NCBI GenBank assembly: GCA_018066865.1
Contig: JAGPVT010000102.1
Span: 17,346 to 81,345, forward strand
Length of the DNA: 64,000 nt
Direction of reading: 5' to 3'
From: Marinobacter sp.
Lineage (GTDB): Bacteria; Pseudomonadota; Gammaproteobacteria; Pseudomonadales; Oleiphilaceae
Shown in pieces: positions 35,403-46,618 of this stretch. Every line of letters begins with the position of its first letter. Within the stretch, counting starts at the first letter, position 1. Made by a program: the position numbers and the translations under genes. The notes under the pieces are model-generated. The model was not told the origin of the DNA. It made no database searches and saw nothing but the letters and a program-made list of their open reading frames with translations.

Positions 35403-37639
35403 GACCGCTTGCGCCTGACGTCGATAATGTTGCGGAGATTGCGGATCTGAGCAAGCAATCGCGCCAACTGTTCCAAGCTGGAGATTTCCACACTGACAAT
35501 CATGGTGGCGGTGTTCTCATCACGATTTGTCACCGTGTGGAGGGCCAGAACATCGCTCTTTGAAGTCGATAAAACCTGAGTAATATCCCGCAGCAGGCCA
35601 GACCTGTCGTACGCTTCGATTTCGATGTCTACCGGGTAGACCGAAGCCTGCTGACCACCCCAGCTCACTTCAATAATGCGGTTGGGCTCAAGTTCCTGCA
35701 GATTCAGAAACGTCAGGCAGTCCTGGCGGTGGACGGTCACGCCCCGTCCGACCGTAATGTATCCACCGATGGCATCTCCAGGCAAAGGCTTACAGCATTT
35801 TGCCACCTGGGTCTTTAGCTTGCCCACACCCAGAATGTGAATATCGGATTCGGTATCGTAGGGCTTGCGTCGCTGAGCTGCCAGCTTCAGATCAAGCTGT
35901 TCTGGTTTTGGCTCCAGCATTTGCTGTGCTACGTTGGCAACGGCCGCCGGGCGAAGATCACCGGCGCCAATAGCGGCAAACATGTCTTCGGCACTGTGAT
36001 AATTCACTTTTACGGCCAGTGCGCCCGCATCTACATCGTGCAACGAAAGACGCCGGAATTCGTCTTCAATAATGGCACGGCCATCGGCTACGTTACGCTC
36101 GCGATTCTGCTGCTTGAACCAATGCGTTACCTTGGCCCGGGCCCGCGAGGTCTGAATATAGCCAAGGTTCGGGTTCAGCCAGTCCCTGCTGGGCGCGACA
36201 TTATTTTTAGAGGTCAGAACGAATACCTGCTCTCCTGTCCTCAAATGATACGTCAGCGGTACGATACGACCGTTCACCTTGGCACCACGGCAGGCATGGC
36301 CGACCTCAGTGTGAACACGGTATGCGAAGTCAACCGGTGTGGCGCCCTGGGGCAGATCAACAACGTGCCCTTCGGGCGTGAAAACATAGATCCGATCCGA
36401 GACTACATCGGATTTCAGGTGGTCTGCCAACCCGGACAAATCACCCAGCTCTTCCTGCCATTCGAGCACCTGCCGGAGCCAGTTGATTTTGGCTTCGTAG
36501 CCAGATGATTTATTAGCTTTATCCGTGCCCTTGTACAACCAGTGCGCACACACGCCCAGCTCAGCATCTTCGTGCATGGTATGGGTACGAATCTGGACTT
36601 CCATGACCTTGCCATCCGGCCCGATCACCGCTGTATGCAGTGATTGGTAGCCGTTTTCCTTGGGGCTGGCAACGTAATCGTCGAATTCATTGGGTATGTG
36701 ACGCCAGAGCGTGTGCACAATCCCGAGAGCTGCGTAACAATCCCGTACTTCCGGAACCAGTATCCGCACCGCTCTTATGTCATACACCTGGGAGAAATCG
36801 ATGCCCTTGATGCGCATTTTCCGCCAGATGCTGTAAATATGCTTGGCGCGACCGGAAAGCGAGGCTTCAATACCGGAAGCTTTCAGCTCCGCCTGCAGGG
36901 TGGCAATAACACTACGGATATAGCCTTCACGATTGAGGCGTTTTTCATCCAGAAGTTTTGCAATTTTCTTGTACGCCGTCTCATGCAGGTAGCGGAACGA
37001 GAGGTCTTCCAACTCCCATTTGATATGGCCTATACCCAGGCGATGGGCCAGCGGCGCATAGATATCGAACACTTCCCGGGCAACCCGCATGCGCTTTTCT
37101 TCCGGCGCATTCTTTACCCCACGAATAGCACAGGTGCGCTCAGCAAGCTTGATCAGCGCAACTCGCACGTCATCAATCATGGTAACCAGCATTTTACGGA
37201 CGTTGTCCAGCTGGCCTTCGCTCTGCCCAAGCACGTTGCCCTTGAGAGGGTGGTGTATGGAAGAAATGGCCGCCATCTGCTGCACGCCGTTAATCAGCCC
37301 GGCTATTTCGTCACCAAACTCCTTGCGGATTACCTCAAGGGCAACCCGCTCCTCTCGCACCGCCCGGTATAGAATGGCAGCAACAAGACTGGCCTGATCA
37401 AGGCGTAGCTCAGAAAGCACCTGCGCCATTTCAATGCCGATGAGGAAGCTGCTGGAACCAGAAGCCCACTGCCTGTCTTCCCGGAATGCCTGCAAATCGA
37501 TTTCAGCGGCTTTTTCACAGGCCCTGCGAAACTGCTCCACATTATCCAGGTGGGTTTGCGAGGCGATCTGCTGAACCCAGCCCTCGATATCGACCTGTCC
37601 ATCGCCGGTCACTGCGTAGTCTTCGCGAACTTTTACCAT
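35399..37639 (-). CDS. relA: GTP pyrophosphokinase (p)ppGpp synthetase I
   Basis: The 746-residue protein makes (p)ppGpp in response to uncharged tRNA at the ribosome. The N-terminal pseudo-hydrolase domain has an altered His-Asp motif, as RelA does, so it is the synthetase-only type. RAKHIYSIWRKM and YDIRAVRILVPEVRDCYAALGIVH form the synthetase domain; TGS (VFTPEGHVVDLPQGATPVDFAY), a zinc-finger-like region (AKCCKPLPGDAIGG) and a C-terminal ACT domain follow. Confidence 0.97.
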   Translation of the reverse strand: MVKVREDYAVTGDGQVDIEGWVQQIASQTHLDNVEQFRRACEKAAEIDLQAFREDRQWASGSSSFLIGIEMAQVLSELRLDQASLVAAILYRAVREERVALEVIRKEFGDEIAGLINGVQQMAAISSIHHPLKGNVLGQSEGQLDNVRKMLVTMIDDVRVALIKLAERTCAIRGVKNAPEEKRMRVAREVFDIYAPLAHRLGIGHIKWELEDLSFRYLHETAYKKIAKLLDEKRLNREGYIRSVIATLQAELKASGIEASLSGRAKHIYSIWRKMRIKGIDFSQVYDIRAVRILVPEVRDCYAALGIVHTLWRHIPNEFDDYVASPKENGYQSLHTAVIGPDGKVMEVQIRTHTMHEDAELGVCAHWLYKGTDKANKSSGYEAKINWLRQVLEWQEELGDLSGLADHLKSDVVSDRIYVFTPEGHVVDLPQGATPVDFAYRVHTEVGHACRGAKVNGRIVPLTYHLRTGEQVFVLTSKNNVAPSRDWLNPNLGYIQTSRARAKVTHWFKQQNRERNVADGRAIIEDEFRRLSLHDVDAGALAVKVNYHSAEDMFAAIGAGDLRPAAVANVAQQMLEPKPEQLDLKLAAQRRKPYDTESDIHILGVGKLKTQVAKCCKPLPGDAIGGYITVGRGVTVHRQDCLTFLNLQELEPNRIIEVSWGGQQASVYPVDIEIEAYDRSGLLRDITQVLSTSKSDVLALHTVTNRDENTATMIVSVEISSLEQLARLLAQIRNLRNIIDVRRKRS

Positions 37640-37697
37640 ATCGATCTTGTTATTCCTGGTGGTTCACACAGCAGTCCTTTGCTGCGCACAACGCTAT

Positions 37698-39059
37698 TCA
37701 GTGTGAGTCCCGCTCAAACAGCGCAATAGACTCGACGTGTGTGGTATGAGGGAACATATCCATCACACCGGCACGCACCAAACGGTAACCGTTCCGCGCC
37801 ATCACTCCTGCATCCCGGGCAAGTGTGGCCGGGTTGCAGGACACATACACGATACGCTTGGCATTAAATGCGGTCAGGTATTTGCAGATTTCCTCAGCAC
37901 CCGAGCGCGGGGGATCGATAAGAATTTTATCAAAACCCTCTTTTGCCCAGCTCTGGCCGGTAAAATCACCGTGCAGATCCGCGCCATGGAAAGACACATT
38001 CGTGAGCCCGTTCAGCTCAGCATTCTCCCGACCTCGGGCCACCATGGCATCATCACCTTCCACGCCAACAACCTGAGCGCCCTTGCGCGCAAGGGGCAGC
38101 GTAAAGTTACCCAACCCGCAGAACAGATCCAGAACTCGCTCACCCGGCTGCACATCCAGCCATTCTACGGCCCTGTTTACCATTTCCTTGTTGATGCCTG
38201 CATTGACTTGCGTAAAGTCCATGGGATGAAATTTCATGGTCAGATCAAATGCATCAAGCCGGTAACTCAGGCGTTCATCATCTCTGCCCGCTGATTCTGG
38301 CCAGATGCGGTGAACGGTATCGGGGCCCTTGGGTTGCAGGTAAACATGCAGATCCTGGGCCTCACCAAAGGCAACCAGCTTTTCCCGATCGCTAATGCTC
38401 AACTCATCCATGTTGCGGAAAACCATGGCCGCCGTATCATCACCACAAGCAACTTCGACCTGGGGAATACGAGCATAGGCATCCATGCTGTGCAACAACT
38501 CACGCAAAGGAAGAATACGTTCGCCAATGCGTGGGTCCAGTACTACACAGCGATCAATATCTGTCAGGAAGCTGTTGCGCTTCTCACGGAAACCTACCAG
38601 CACTGATTCACGGGCTTTTACATAGCGCACGCCCATACGTGCCTTGCGGCGGTATCCCAGCGTACTCTCAAGAGTGTTCCCCGGCCGCATCGGCTCAATC
38701 CACTCTTCAGGCTCTATGCCACCAAAGTGGGCAAACTGTTCACGCAGTGTACTTTCCTTGAACCCGATCTGCGCATCGCTGCTCATGTGCTGAAGGCTGC
38801 AGCCACCGCAAAGGTCTGCGAACTCGCACGGAGGCGTTTGGCGATCGGGCGCTGCCTCCAGCACCTCAAGCGTGCGCAATTCATCAAATTTACTTCGGGT
38901 GGAGACCACTTTAGCCATCACTGTCTCACCCGGCAAGGCGCCATCCACGAACAGGATCTTGCCGTCCTGACGAGCGATACCGCGGCCATCATGGCTAAGC
39001 TTTTCCACGTCACAGCGCACGGGTTCCGTAGGAAGTACCTTCCTGCGTCGTCTGCTCAT
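37698..39059 (-). CDS. rlmD: 23S rRNA (uracil(1939)-C(5))-methyltransferase
   Basis: The 453-residue enzyme methylates U1939 of 23S rRNA. An N-terminal TRAM domain is followed by Cys residues at 78, 84 and 87 ([10 protein letters not shown]), part of the iron-sulphur cluster site. The SAM domain has [17 protein letters not shown] and the catalytic [11 protein letters not shown] near the C-terminus. It is transcribed with cysM upstream and relA downstream. Confidence 0.96.
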   Translation of the reverse strand: MSRRRRKVLPTEPVRCDVEKLSHDGRGIARQDGKILFVDGALPGETVMAKVVSTRSKFDELRTLEVLEAAPDRQTPPCEFADLCGGCSLQHMSSDAQIGFKESTLREQFAHFGGIEPEEWIEPMRPGNTLESTLGYRRKARMGVRYVKARESVLVGFREKRNSFLTDIDRCVVLDPRIGERILPLRELLHSMDAYARIPQVEVACGDDTAAMVFRNMDELSISDREKLVAFGEAQDLHVYLQPKGPDTVHRIWPESAGRDDERLSYRLDAFDLTMKFHPMDFTQVNAGINKEMVNRAVEWLDVQPGERVLDLFCGLGNFTLPLARKGAQVVGVEGDDAMVARGRENAELNGLTNVSFHGADLHGDFTGQSWAKEGFDKILIDPPRSGAEEICKYLTAFNAKRIVYVSCNPATLARDAGVMARNGYRLVRAGVMDMFPHTTHVESIALFERDSH

Positions 39060-39085
39060 AATCTGTTCTCTTGATGTCGTCAGAT

Positions 39086-39979
39086 TCAGGCGCCAGGGAA
39101 GACGCCGGTCGATAAATAGCGGTCGCCACGGTCGCAGATAATGGCCACAATAATGGCGTTTTCAACCTGCTTTGACAGTCGGAGCGCCGCTGCGATGGAG
39201 CCGCCAGATGACACTCCACAGAAAATACCCTCCCGCTCAGCCAGAGCGCGCATGGTCTCCTCGGCTTCCTGCTGGCCGATATCCAGCACCTGATCCACAC
39301 GCGTCGCGTCGTATATGCGGGGAAGATACGCTTCCGGCCAGCGGCGGATACCGGGTATGGACGCGCCTTCTTTTGGCTGCAGGCCAATGATGCTGATATC
39401 GGGATTGCGCTCTTTAAGGTAACGGGAAACGCCCATGATAGTGCCTGTGGTACCCATAGAGCTGACGAAATGAGTTACCCGTCCCTCGGTCTGCTCCCAG
39501 ATTTCCGGGCCCGTGGTCCGGTAGTGGGATAGCGGATTATCCTGGTTGCTGAACTGGTCCAGCACCCTGCCCTTGCCTTCCGCTTGCATTCGAAGAGCCA
39601 TATCCCGGGCCACCTCCATACCTTCTTCCTGGCTTACAGTAATAATCTCGGCACCGTAAGCGCGCATGGACGCCCGGCGTTCATCGCTCATATTCGCCGG
39701 CATGATCAGCACCATGCGGTAACCCTTGATAGCTGCTGCCATGGCCAGAGCGATACCGGTATTGCCGCTGGTTGCCTCAATCAGCGTATCGCCTGGCCGG
39801 ATTTCACCGCGGCGCTCGGCTTCCTGAATCATCCCCATAGCAGGTCGATCCTTTACAGAACCCGCCGGATTGTTACCCTCCAGCTTTGCCAGAATCACAT
39901 TGCTGGTATCGCCGGGAAGGCGTTGCAACCGAACCAGAGGCGTATGCCCGACATAATCTTCAATCGTGGGAAAATGCAT
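39086..39979 (-). CDS. cysM: Cysteine synthase B
   Basis: The 297-residue PLP enzyme makes cysteine from O-acetylserine and sulphide or thiosulphate. Evidence: [15 protein letters not shown] with the PLP Lys, [38 protein letters not shown] and a C-terminal [11 protein letters not shown]. The RPAMGMI form and the length point to CysM rather than CysK. It is divergent from gacS and sits upstream of rlmD. Confidence 0.95.
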   Translation of the reverse strand: MHFPTIEDYVGHTPLVRLQRLPGDTSNVILAKLEGNNPAGSVKDRPAMGMIQEAERRGEIRPGDTLIEATSGNTGIALAMAAAIKGYRMVLIMPANMSDERRASMRAYGAEIITVSQEEGMEVARDMALRMQAEGKGRVLDQFSNQDNPLSHYRTTGPEIWEQTEGRVTHFVSSMGTTGTIMGVSRYLKERNPDISIIGLQPKEGASIPGIRRWPEAYLPRIYDATRVDQVLDIGQQEAEETMRALAEREGIFCGVSSGGSIAAALRLSKQVENAIIVAIICDRGDRYLSTGVFPGA

Positions 39980-40061
39980 ATGAGAACCCTGTGGTACACT
40001 TTTGCGATGGCATGATACGCGTTATGGCCCCGGTCGCCCAATACAGCTTCTCGCTAATTCC

Positions 40062-40181
40062 ATGACTGCCAGCTATATCAAAAGTGTATTTTCCGTTCAG
40101 ATCGGTACTGACAACAAGGTTAAATGTGCCCGGACGATCTACTATTACAAGGACGTAACCCGCTTCAACAAGTGGTGTTAA
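40062..40181 (+). CDS. Candidate small ORF (39 residues) upstream of gacS
   Basis: An ATG at 40062 opens 39 codons ending TAA at 40179-40181, 21 bases before the gacS ATG. The product starts MTASYIKSVFSVQIG and ends YYYKDVTRFNKWC. Amino-acid and third-position composition look like a real gene, but no ribosome binding site is visible. It may be a short leader, an unannotated small protein, or chance. Confidence 0.3.
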   Translation: MTASYIKSVFSVQIGTDNKVKCARTIYYYKDVTRFNKWC

Positions 40182-40202
40182 GCTATTTTTCGGGAATCTG
40201 GT

Positions 40203-43079
40203 ATGCGGCGTTGGGGCATTCGCAAAAAAGTGCTGGTGGTAACTCTCGTTCCCACCCTCCTCACCACACTGATGCTGGGGCTGTTTTTTACCTATAGTTG
40301 GGTGACCAATATTGACAGCATGCTTAGGGACCGCGGCGAATCGCTTTCTCGCCAGCTTGCTGCCGGCTCGGAATATGGCCTCTTCACTGCCAATCGCAGT
40401 CTGTTAAGCAGCCTCTCCAACGCTCTGCTGGAAGAGCAGGATGTGCGATCAATCACCTTCTTCGACGGCGATCGCCGGCGCTTGCTACACACCGGCCCTG
40501 GCAGCTCTGACAACATTAACAGTAAAGAACTGACGGGAGAGCAGGCGAGCCGCATCGCCCGCAAAACCAGCACACGCTTTGTCACACCGGTTTTCCTTCA
40601 GGATCTGATGATCCAGAACATGCTCGACACAGGCGCCCGACAGCCGGCTTCTCAACAACGCGAGCCCTTGGGTTGGGTAGCCGTCGAGATGTCCCATATC
40701 CGCACCGAAAAAGAAACATACAAGGCCTTGTTGCTCTCGCTTCTGCTGGTACTTGGCGGCGTTGTTTTCAGCCTGTTGATCGCACTGCGCCTGAGTCGCG
40801 CTTTTACCGGCCCGGTGTTCGAGTTGAACGAGGCAGTGGCAAAGCTCAAGCAAGGCAGACTCGACACCCGGGTTCATACCCGGGCAGGTCCGGAGTTTGA
40901 GCAACTGGAATCCGGCCTCAACGCCATGGCGGAGGAGCTGAGCAACGCCCAGGCAGAAATGCAGCAGAACATTGACCAGGCAACGGAAGATCTGCGCGAG
41001 ACCCTGGAGACCATTGAAATCCAGAACATTGAGCTGGACCTCGCGCGTAAGGAGGCCCTGGAGGCCAGCCGGATAAAGTCTGAGTTTCTGGCAAACATGT
41101 CCCACGAGATCCGCACCCCGCTCAACGGCATCATCGGCTTTACCGAGTTACTGCTCAAAAGTCCGCTGCCCCGCCAGCAACGAGATCATTTGAGCACCAT
41201 ACGCAAGTCTTCCGAAATTCTTCTGACGATCATCAACGACATTCTGGATTTCTCAAAGATTGAGGCGGGCAAGCTGATCCTGGATCGCGTTCCCTTCCAG
41301 CTCAGGGACATTGTGGAAGAAGTCATGGTTATGCTCGCCCCTGCGGCCCACAGCAAAAACCTGGACCTTGTGCCTCTGGTTTATAACGACGTGCCGGACA
41401 ACATTATTGGGGACCCCCTTCGGGTCAAGCAGGTGATTACCAATCTGGTCAACAATGCCATCAAATTTACCCAGACCGGCGAGGTGGTACTGCGTGCCAG
41501 TCTTGAAGATGAGGACAAGGAAAACAATCGGGTTACCCTTCGTCTGAGCATCACAGACTCCGGCGTGGGACTGTCCCGGGTTCAACAACAATCACTGTTC
41601 AACGCGTTCAGCCAGGCCGACGCGTCAACGGCCAGACAATACGGCGGAACCGGTCTGGGCCTGGCTATTTCCAAGCGCCTGGTGGAAGAGATGGGCGGCA
41701 AGATTGGCCTGCAAAGTGAATTGGGGAAAGGCTCCACCTTCTGGTTTACCCTGACACCGGAGCTTTCTTCCAGTGGTGAAGCGATTGCGCCCCGGGACGC
41801 TCTGCGGGGTGAACGGGTTATTTATCTGGAGCACCAGAAAACCTGTGGCCTTGCGGTTGAGCACCTTCTGCGGGAATGGGGCATGACGGTTGACCGCGTT
41901 GCATCGCCTGGTGCCATGCTGGAACAGATCGCAGACGCTCAGAAAAGCCAGTCTGGGTACGCAGTGGCAATTGTCGGAATTACCCGACACCTGCTCAAAT
42001 CAAACCAGTACCGTGAGCTGGTGCGGGCTCTGGAGATCGAACGCGATTGCCGCACACTGTTGCTGACACCAACCCTGGAAGTCCACGATACGCTTTTGTC
42101 CGGGCTGGCAAGCGGCCACCTGTCCAAACCGGTATGTCGTGACGCACTTTATGACGAACTGCTTCTTCTGGTGCACGGCATTGACACCGCTGGACAGGGT
42201 ATTTCGCACCAGGAAAACGCCCCCCACCTGATACCGGCTCCCGTCAACATGCCCAGAATACTGGCCGTGGATGATAACGAAGCCAATCTGAAACTCGTCA
42301 TAACACTGCTGCAGGACTATCAGTTGGAGACAGAAGGTGCATCAAGCGGTTTTGAGGCCCTGAGCAAAACCCGGAAAAGGTCGTTCGATCTGGTCTTCAT
42401 GGATCTTCAGATGCCGGGTATGGACGGCGTGGAAACCACCTCCCGCCTTCGTGAGCTGGACAACAGCAATCACAGAACAACGATCATTGCTCTTACGGCG
42501 CATGCATTGGCCGACGAACAGGAACGATTGCTCAAACAGGGCTTTGATGGCTATCTGCCAAAGCCCATCAACAGTGGGCAGCTTGCCGAAACCATACTGG
42601 AGTGCACGGGGTATCATTGCCGAGGTGCCGGCCAGGCTGGCCAGTTTTCTGTGCCGGAAGTCCGGGATACGAGACGTGCATTGAGACCCTCAACGCGCAA
42701 AATGCAACGAGACTGCATGAGCGTGGATGAGAGCATCCAGCTGGCCGCCGGCAAGACAGACCTGGCAGAAGAGTTATTCAGTATGCTTTTGGAGCAGCTG
42801 ACTGCCGACTTGACCCGGATTGAACAGCTCTGGGTTCAAGGTGACCTGGAAAACCTGTTGGAATGCGTGCACAAACTTCACGGTGCAACACGTTATTGCG
42901 GGGTTCCGGAGTTGCGCTCCGCTGCAAATCGCCTGGAGACAGCACTCAAAGGTTCAACCCCCGACATGGAGCTACAGAAGAATCAGCTGATCGCCGCCAT
43001 CGAGCGACTGCAAAACTGGAGCGAGCAGACCGACTGGCAGGAACTGTTCAGAAAACACCATCAGCGGGAGACCATCTGA
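40203..43079 (+). CDS. gacS: Hybrid sensor histidine kinase GacS/BarA
   Basis: The 958-residue inner-membrane kinase has two N-terminal membrane segments (about residues 8-30 and 180-200) with a periplasmic loop between, a HAMP region, HisKA with SHEIRTPLNGIIGF (H301), HATPase (NNAIKFT, DSGVGLS, GGTGLGLAISKRLV), a degenerate receiver-like stretch, a true receiver (D734 in FMDLQMPG) and a C-terminal Hpt domain (H890 in VHKLHGATRYCG). This is the GacS/BarA layout, whose relay activates GacA and then the Rsm/Csr small RNAs. It is divergent from cysM, as in relatives. Confidence 0.96.
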   Translation: MRRWGIRKKVLVVTLVPTLLTTLMLGLFFTYSWVTNIDSMLRDRGESLSRQLAAGSEYGLFTANRSLLSSLSNALLEEQDVRSITFFDGDRRRLLHTGPGSSDNINSKELTGEQASRIARKTSTRFVTPVFLQDLMIQNMLDTGARQPASQQREPLGWVAVEMSHIRTEKETYKALLLSLLLVLGGVVFSLLIALRLSRAFTGPVFELNEAVAKLKQGRLDTRVHTRAGPEFEQLESGLNAMAEELSNAQAEMQQNIDQATEDLRETLETIEIQNIELDLARKEALEASRIKSEFLANMSHEIRTPLNGIIGFTELLLKSPLPRQQRDHLSTIRKSSEILLTIINDILDFSKIEAGKLILDRVPFQLRDIVEEVMVMLAPAAHSKNLDLVPLVYNDVPDNIIGDPLRVKQVITNLVNNAIKFTQTGEVVLRASLEDEDKENNRVTLRLSITDSGVGLSRVQQQSLFNAFSQADASTARQYGGTGLGLAISKRLVEEMGGKIGLQSELGKGSTFWFTLTPELSSSGEAIAPRDALRGERVIYLEHQKTCGLAVEHLLREWGMTVDRVASPGAMLEQIADAQKSQSGYAVAIVGITRHLLKSNQYRELVRALEIERDCRTLLLTPTLEVHDTLLSGLASGHLSKPVCRDALYDELLLLVHGIDTAGQGISHQENAPHLIPAPVNMPRILAVDDNEANLKLVITLLQDYQLETEGASSGFEALSKTRKRSFDLVFMDLQMPGMDGVETTSRLRELDNSNHRTTIIALTAHALADEQERLLKQGFDGYLPKPINSGQLAETILECTGYHCRGAGQAGQFSVPEVRDTRRALRPSTRKMQRDCMSVDESIQLAAGKTDLAEELFSMLLEQLTADLTRIEQLWVQGDLENLLECVHKLHGATRYCGVPELRSAANRLETALKGSTPDMELQKNQLIAAIERLQNWSEQTDWQELFRKHHQRETI

Positions 43080-43112
43080 TGGCATTCTGTAACGCTCAGC
43101 CATCCGGATTAA

Positions 43113-43853
43113 TCAGGCCCTTCCGCACGCCCGGTCAAGAATCTCCTTCATATCCCGGACAGCCTCTTTAAGGCCGCAAAATACCGCTCTGGCAATAATA
43201 GCGTGCCCGATATTAAGTTCATTAATACCGGGGATAGCGGCGACTTGCTCCGTGTTGTGGTAGTGCAGACCATGGCCCGCATTCACAATCAGACCCTTTT
43301 TGCGAGCGTAAGACACTGCATCGGCCAGAGCCATGAAGGCCGCGTCTTGCGCTTCTGCACCAACCGCCTCAGCGTATTCCCCGGTGTGGAGCTCGATAAC
43401 AGGGGCACCACAGCGCACTGCAGCATCAATCTGCGCCCGATCCGGATCGATAAACAGGGAAACCTCTGCACCCTGCTTGGCCAGTCGTTCGCACGCACTG
43501 GCCACGCGGTCCTCCTGACCTTCCACATCAAGCCCACCCTCGGTCGTCAATTCTTCCCGCTTTTCCGGAACCAGGCAGACGCACTCGGGCCGAACTTGCG
43601 CAGCAAAATCCAGCATCGCATCGGTGACCGCCATCTCGAGATTCATTTTTGTCTGAAGCACTTGCTTCAGCAGCAGTACATCGCGATCCTGAATATGCCG
43701 CCGGTCTTCTCTGGGGTGGATTGTTATGCCGTCTGCGCCAGCTTCCTCCGCCATCAATGCCGCCTGGACAGGGTCGGGATATCGCGTTCCCCGGGCCTCA
43801 CGTAAGGTGGCGATATGGTCGATATTGACACCAAGCAATACTCTAGGATTCAT
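43113..43853 (-). CDS. pdxJ: Pyridoxine 5'-phosphate synthase
   Basis: The 246-residue enzyme joins 1-deoxy-D-xylulose-5-phosphate and aminoacetone phosphate to pyridoxine phosphate. [59 protein letters not shown] and [12 protein letters not shown] are diagnostic. Its start overlaps the recO stop by 11 bases, and it closes the lepA-lepB-rnc-era-recO operon. Confidence 0.97.
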   Translation of the reverse strand: MNPRVLLGVNIDHIATLREARGTRYPDPVQAALMAEEAGADGITIHPREDRRHIQDRDVLLLKQVLQTKMNLEMAVTDAMLDFAAQVRPECVCLVPEKREELTTEGGLDVEGQEDRVASACERLAKQGAEVSLFIDPDRAQIDAAVRCGAPVIELHTGEYAEAVGAEAQDAAFMALADAVSYARKKGLIVNAGHGLHYHNTEQVAAIPGINELNIGHAIIARAVFCGLKEAVRDMKEILDRACGRA

Positions 43854-44574
43854 GTCGTTCTCCCCTTGGATGACTGAAAAGGCTGCGACTGTTCAGCGGG
43901 CGCCCCTGCAACAGGTAATCTGTCAGTATGCGCATGACCCGCTTTGAGACCCGACGACTTGCGGCGGCCTCGTAATCCCCGCCGGCAAGCGCCAAAAGAG
44001 CGTCTCCGGGCAGGTTCTGCAACCGCACACCGGCAGAAACCCCAGCGACAATACCCTGTTCGGGGTCGTAGCAATAGGTCTGTGTTGCACGGATGGTTTG
44101 GCCGGTATCCGTGGCCAGATCCCAGGCAAAATCGTAACCCAGAGCCGTGGCAAACGCCTGCTCGAACTTCCGTAACACAGGCTCTACATCAGGCGTTTCC
44201 GCGAGCAGGCCAAGCGCCTCAATATAAGCAGCAAAAAGTGTTGGGTGAGGATCGGCCTGGGGCAATATCCGCTGCATAAGCTCATTCAGATACAAGCCGC
44301 TGTAAAGGGATACGGTGCGACGCAACGCAGGGCCATCGCGCACATCTACCTGGGTCAGGGTTTTCAGGTCACCGCGCCCTACCCAACCCAACAACAGGGG
44401 CTGAAAGGGCTGAAGCTGGGCCTTGAGCGGGCTTTTGCTACTGTTGGCACCCCGGGCAATCACGCTCAAGCGACCGTGATTGAGGGTAAACAGATCGACC
44501 ATGAGGCTGGTTTCCCGCCAGGGCCGTCGGTGTATCACATAAGCGGGTTCTTGCTGCTGCGCGTCTCTACTCAT
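43843..44574 (-). CDS. recO: DNA repair protein RecO
   Basis: The 243-residue protein acts with RecF and RecR to load RecA at gaps. An N-terminal OB-fold ([34 protein letters not shown]) is followed by helices containing [20 protein letters not shown]. It lacks the zinc Cys pairs of some RecO proteins, as in Pseudomonas. It is between era and pdxJ. Confidence 0.95.
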   Translation of the reverse strand: MSRDAQQQEPAYVIHRRPWRETSLMVDLFTLNHGRLSVIARGANSSKSPLKAQLQPFQPLLLGWVGRGDLKTLTQVDVRDGPALRRTVSLYSGLYLNELMQRILPQADPHPTLFAAYIEALGLLAETPDVEPVLRKFEQAFATALGYDFAWDLATDTGQTIRATQTYCYDPEQGIVAGVSAGVRLQNLPGDALLALAGGDYEAAASRRVSKRVMRILTDYLLQGRPLNSRSLFSHPRGERHES

Positions 44575-44598
44575 AGTGCCTCAAGGGGCATGACAGCC

Positions 44599-45516
44599 TC
44601 AGAGGTCGTTCATGCCCAGGCTTTTCAACGCGCGGTCACTGTCGGCCCAGCCGCGTTTCACTTTCACCCACAACCGCAGCATGACTTTACTGTCAAACAT
44701 CCGTTCCATATCGGCCCTGGCGTCCTGACCAATGCTACGCAATCTGTCGCCTTTATCGCCAATCATGATTTTTTTCTGGCCCTCGCGCTCCACAAGGATC
44801 AGTGCCGATATATGCAGCGTTTTGCCATCACGTTTGAATTCTTCTATTTCTACCGCGACAGAGTAAGGTAGCTCGGCTCCGAGCTGGCGAGTGATTTTTT
44901 CGCGCACCATCTCCGAGGCCATAAAGCGTTCGCTCCGATCGGTTATCTGATCATCGGGATAGAAGTGAACGCTCTCAGGCAGAAAACGGCCCACCGCTTC
45001 TTCCAGCGGCTCAAGGTTGGTTTCCTTCAACGCTGACATGGGGATGATTTCAGCAAAATCGCGTTTCCGGGAAAGCATATCCAAGTGCGGCAACAGGTTT
45101 TCCCGCTTCTCAATCCGGTCCACTTTGTTCACCGCCAGAATAACCGGGCATTCAAGTTTGCTCAGTTTTTCCAGCACCATCTCGTCAGCAGTGGTCCAGG
45201 CTAGCTGATCCACCACGAATACCACCACATCCACACCAGAAAGTGCCGAAGTAGCCGCTTTGTTCATATACCGGTTCAGAGCTCTGGGCTCTTCCACGTG
45301 CATCCCGGGCGTATCCACATAAATCGCCTGCACCGGGCCCACGGTTTTGATTCCCAGCACCTTATGGCGCGTGGTTTGTGGCTTACGAGAGGTAATACTT
45401 AGCTTCTGCCCCAGAATATGGTTCAGCAGTGTCGACTTGCCTACGTTGGGGCGACCAACAATCGCGACAAAGCCGCAACGGCTGTCGGGGTTCTCAGGAC
45501 GGGTAATATCGTTCAT
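44599..45516 (-). CDS. era: GTPase Era
   Basis: The 305-residue ribosome assembly GTPase binds near the 3' end of 16S r[15 protein letters not shown] is G1, DTPGMH is G3, NKVDRI is G4 and the C-terminal KH domain contains [23 protein letters not shown]. Its first base overlaps the rnc stop. Confidence 0.97.
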   Translation of the reverse strand: MNDITRPENPDSRCGFVAIVGRPNVGKSTLLNHILGQKLSITSRKPQTTRHKVLGIKTVGPVQAIYVDTPGMHVEEPRALNRYMNKAATSALSGVDVVVFVVDQLAWTTADEMVLEKLSKLECPVILAVNKVDRIEKRENLLPHLDMLSRKRDFAEIIPMSALKETNLEPLEEAVGRFLPESVHFYPDDQITDRSERFMASEMVREKITRQLGAELPYSVAVEIEEFKRDGKTLHISALILVEREGQKKIMIGDKGDRLRSIGQDARADMERMFDSKVMLRLWVKVKRGWADSDRALKSLGMNDL

Positions 45517-46205
45517 CAGGGTGTCTCCACGCCAAGTTGTTTCAGCGCGCTGCGTGCCGCTTCCTGCTCCGCCACGCGGCGGCTGCTGCCAATCCCGCTG
45601 GTTTCACGGTCCAGCGAAGACAACACACAGGACACATGAAATGTCTGGTTATGAGCTTCTCCATCTACAGAGATAACATCGTATCTGGGTAGGGGAAACT
45701 GTCGGGACTGCAGATACTCCTGCAAACGGGTCTTGGGATCTTTCTGGGTGTCCTGAAGGTCCAGCTGCTCGAGACGGAGTTCGAACCAACGCAGTATCTG
45801 TTCCCGGCAGGTCTGGAAATCGCTGTCGAGGTAGATGGCACCGATGATTGACTCTACCGCATCGGCAAGGATGGATTCACGGCGAAAGCCACCGCTTTTC
45901 AGCTCGCCTGACCCCAGGCGCATGTAGCTTCCCAGCTGGAACTCGCGGCCAATCTCGGCCAAAGTGACACCTTTGACCATTCTGGCCCGCAAACGGCTTA
46001 AATGACCTTCCCGAGCCTTTTCAAAGTTCAGGAACAGATACTCTGCGATAACCATATTTAGGATGGAATCTCCAAGGAACTCCAGCCGCTCATTATTCTG
46101 GTTGCCATAACTTCGGTGAGTCAGCGCCAGCGTAAGGCGCTCGGGCGACTTGAACTGATAGCCAATGCGGCGTTGTAGCTGATCCAGATCCGGCTGTGAA
46201 CTCAC
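45516..46205 (-). CDS. rnc: Ribonuclease III
   Basis: The 229-residue endonuclease cuts double-stranded RNA, including rRNA precursors. [21 protein letters not shown] is the signature with catalytic Glu and Asp; [16 protein letters not shown] is the second metal site, and the C-terminal dsRNA-binding domain ends in [19 protein letters not shown]. The start is GTG, overlapping the stop of the DUF4845 gene (GTGA). Confidence 0.96.
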   Translation of the reverse strand: MSSQPDLDQLQRRIGYQFKSPERLTLALTHRSYGNQNNERLEFLGDSILNMVIAEYLFLNFEKAREGHLSRLRARMVKGVTLAEIGREFQLGSYMRLGSGELKSGGFRRESILADAVESIIGAIYLDSDFQTCREQILRWFELRLEQLDLQDTQKDPKTRLQEYLQSRQFPLPRYDVISVDGEAHNQTFHVSCVLSSLDRETSGIGSSRRVAEQEAARSALKQLGVETP

Positions 46206-46591
46206 TTGCCCTTCATCTCATATCTGTGCTGGAAGTGAACAACAGTATCCACATTACGGAAAATGTTGTTGCGAACTTCGTAGTCGACATTGATCACCAC
46301 AAGCTCGCCGTCTTTCTCAATCGTAATATCCTTGGCATCAAAGCCCCGAATACTGTTAACGCTCAAGCGCTTGTTGATCAGGGTGCGGAGCTGTGCCGGC
46401 CCCATGCGTGACAAACCCTCAGTACCATCCAGCCCTTCCAGAGCTTCCTGAATGGTCAGATCGTCCATATACGCTGGCCCGACCTTTATAACCAGCGACA
46501 GCAGGCTGCCGAAAAACAATACCATAATCAGGATAACAAGCGCCGAAGCACCCCCCTGGCGACCCATGGCGGTTAGATTATTTTTCCTCAT
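46202..46591 (-). CDS. DUF4845 membrane protein
   Basis: The 129-residue protein has one N-terminal membrane segment (about residues 17-38) and a soluble domain. It lies between lepB and rnc, a place where DUF4845 proteins occur in many gammaproteobacteria. Its start ATG and the rnc overlap are clear. The function is not known. Confidence 0.85.
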   Translation of the reverse strand: MRKNNLTAMGRQGGASALVILIMVLFFGSLLSLVIKVGPAYMDDLTIQEALEGLDGTEGLSRMGPAQLRTLINKRLSVNSIRGFDAKDITIEKDGELVVINVDYEVRNNIFRNVDTVVHFQHRYEMKGK

Positions 46592-46618
46592 TACAACTGA
46601 ACTCCAGAATCGTCAGAA

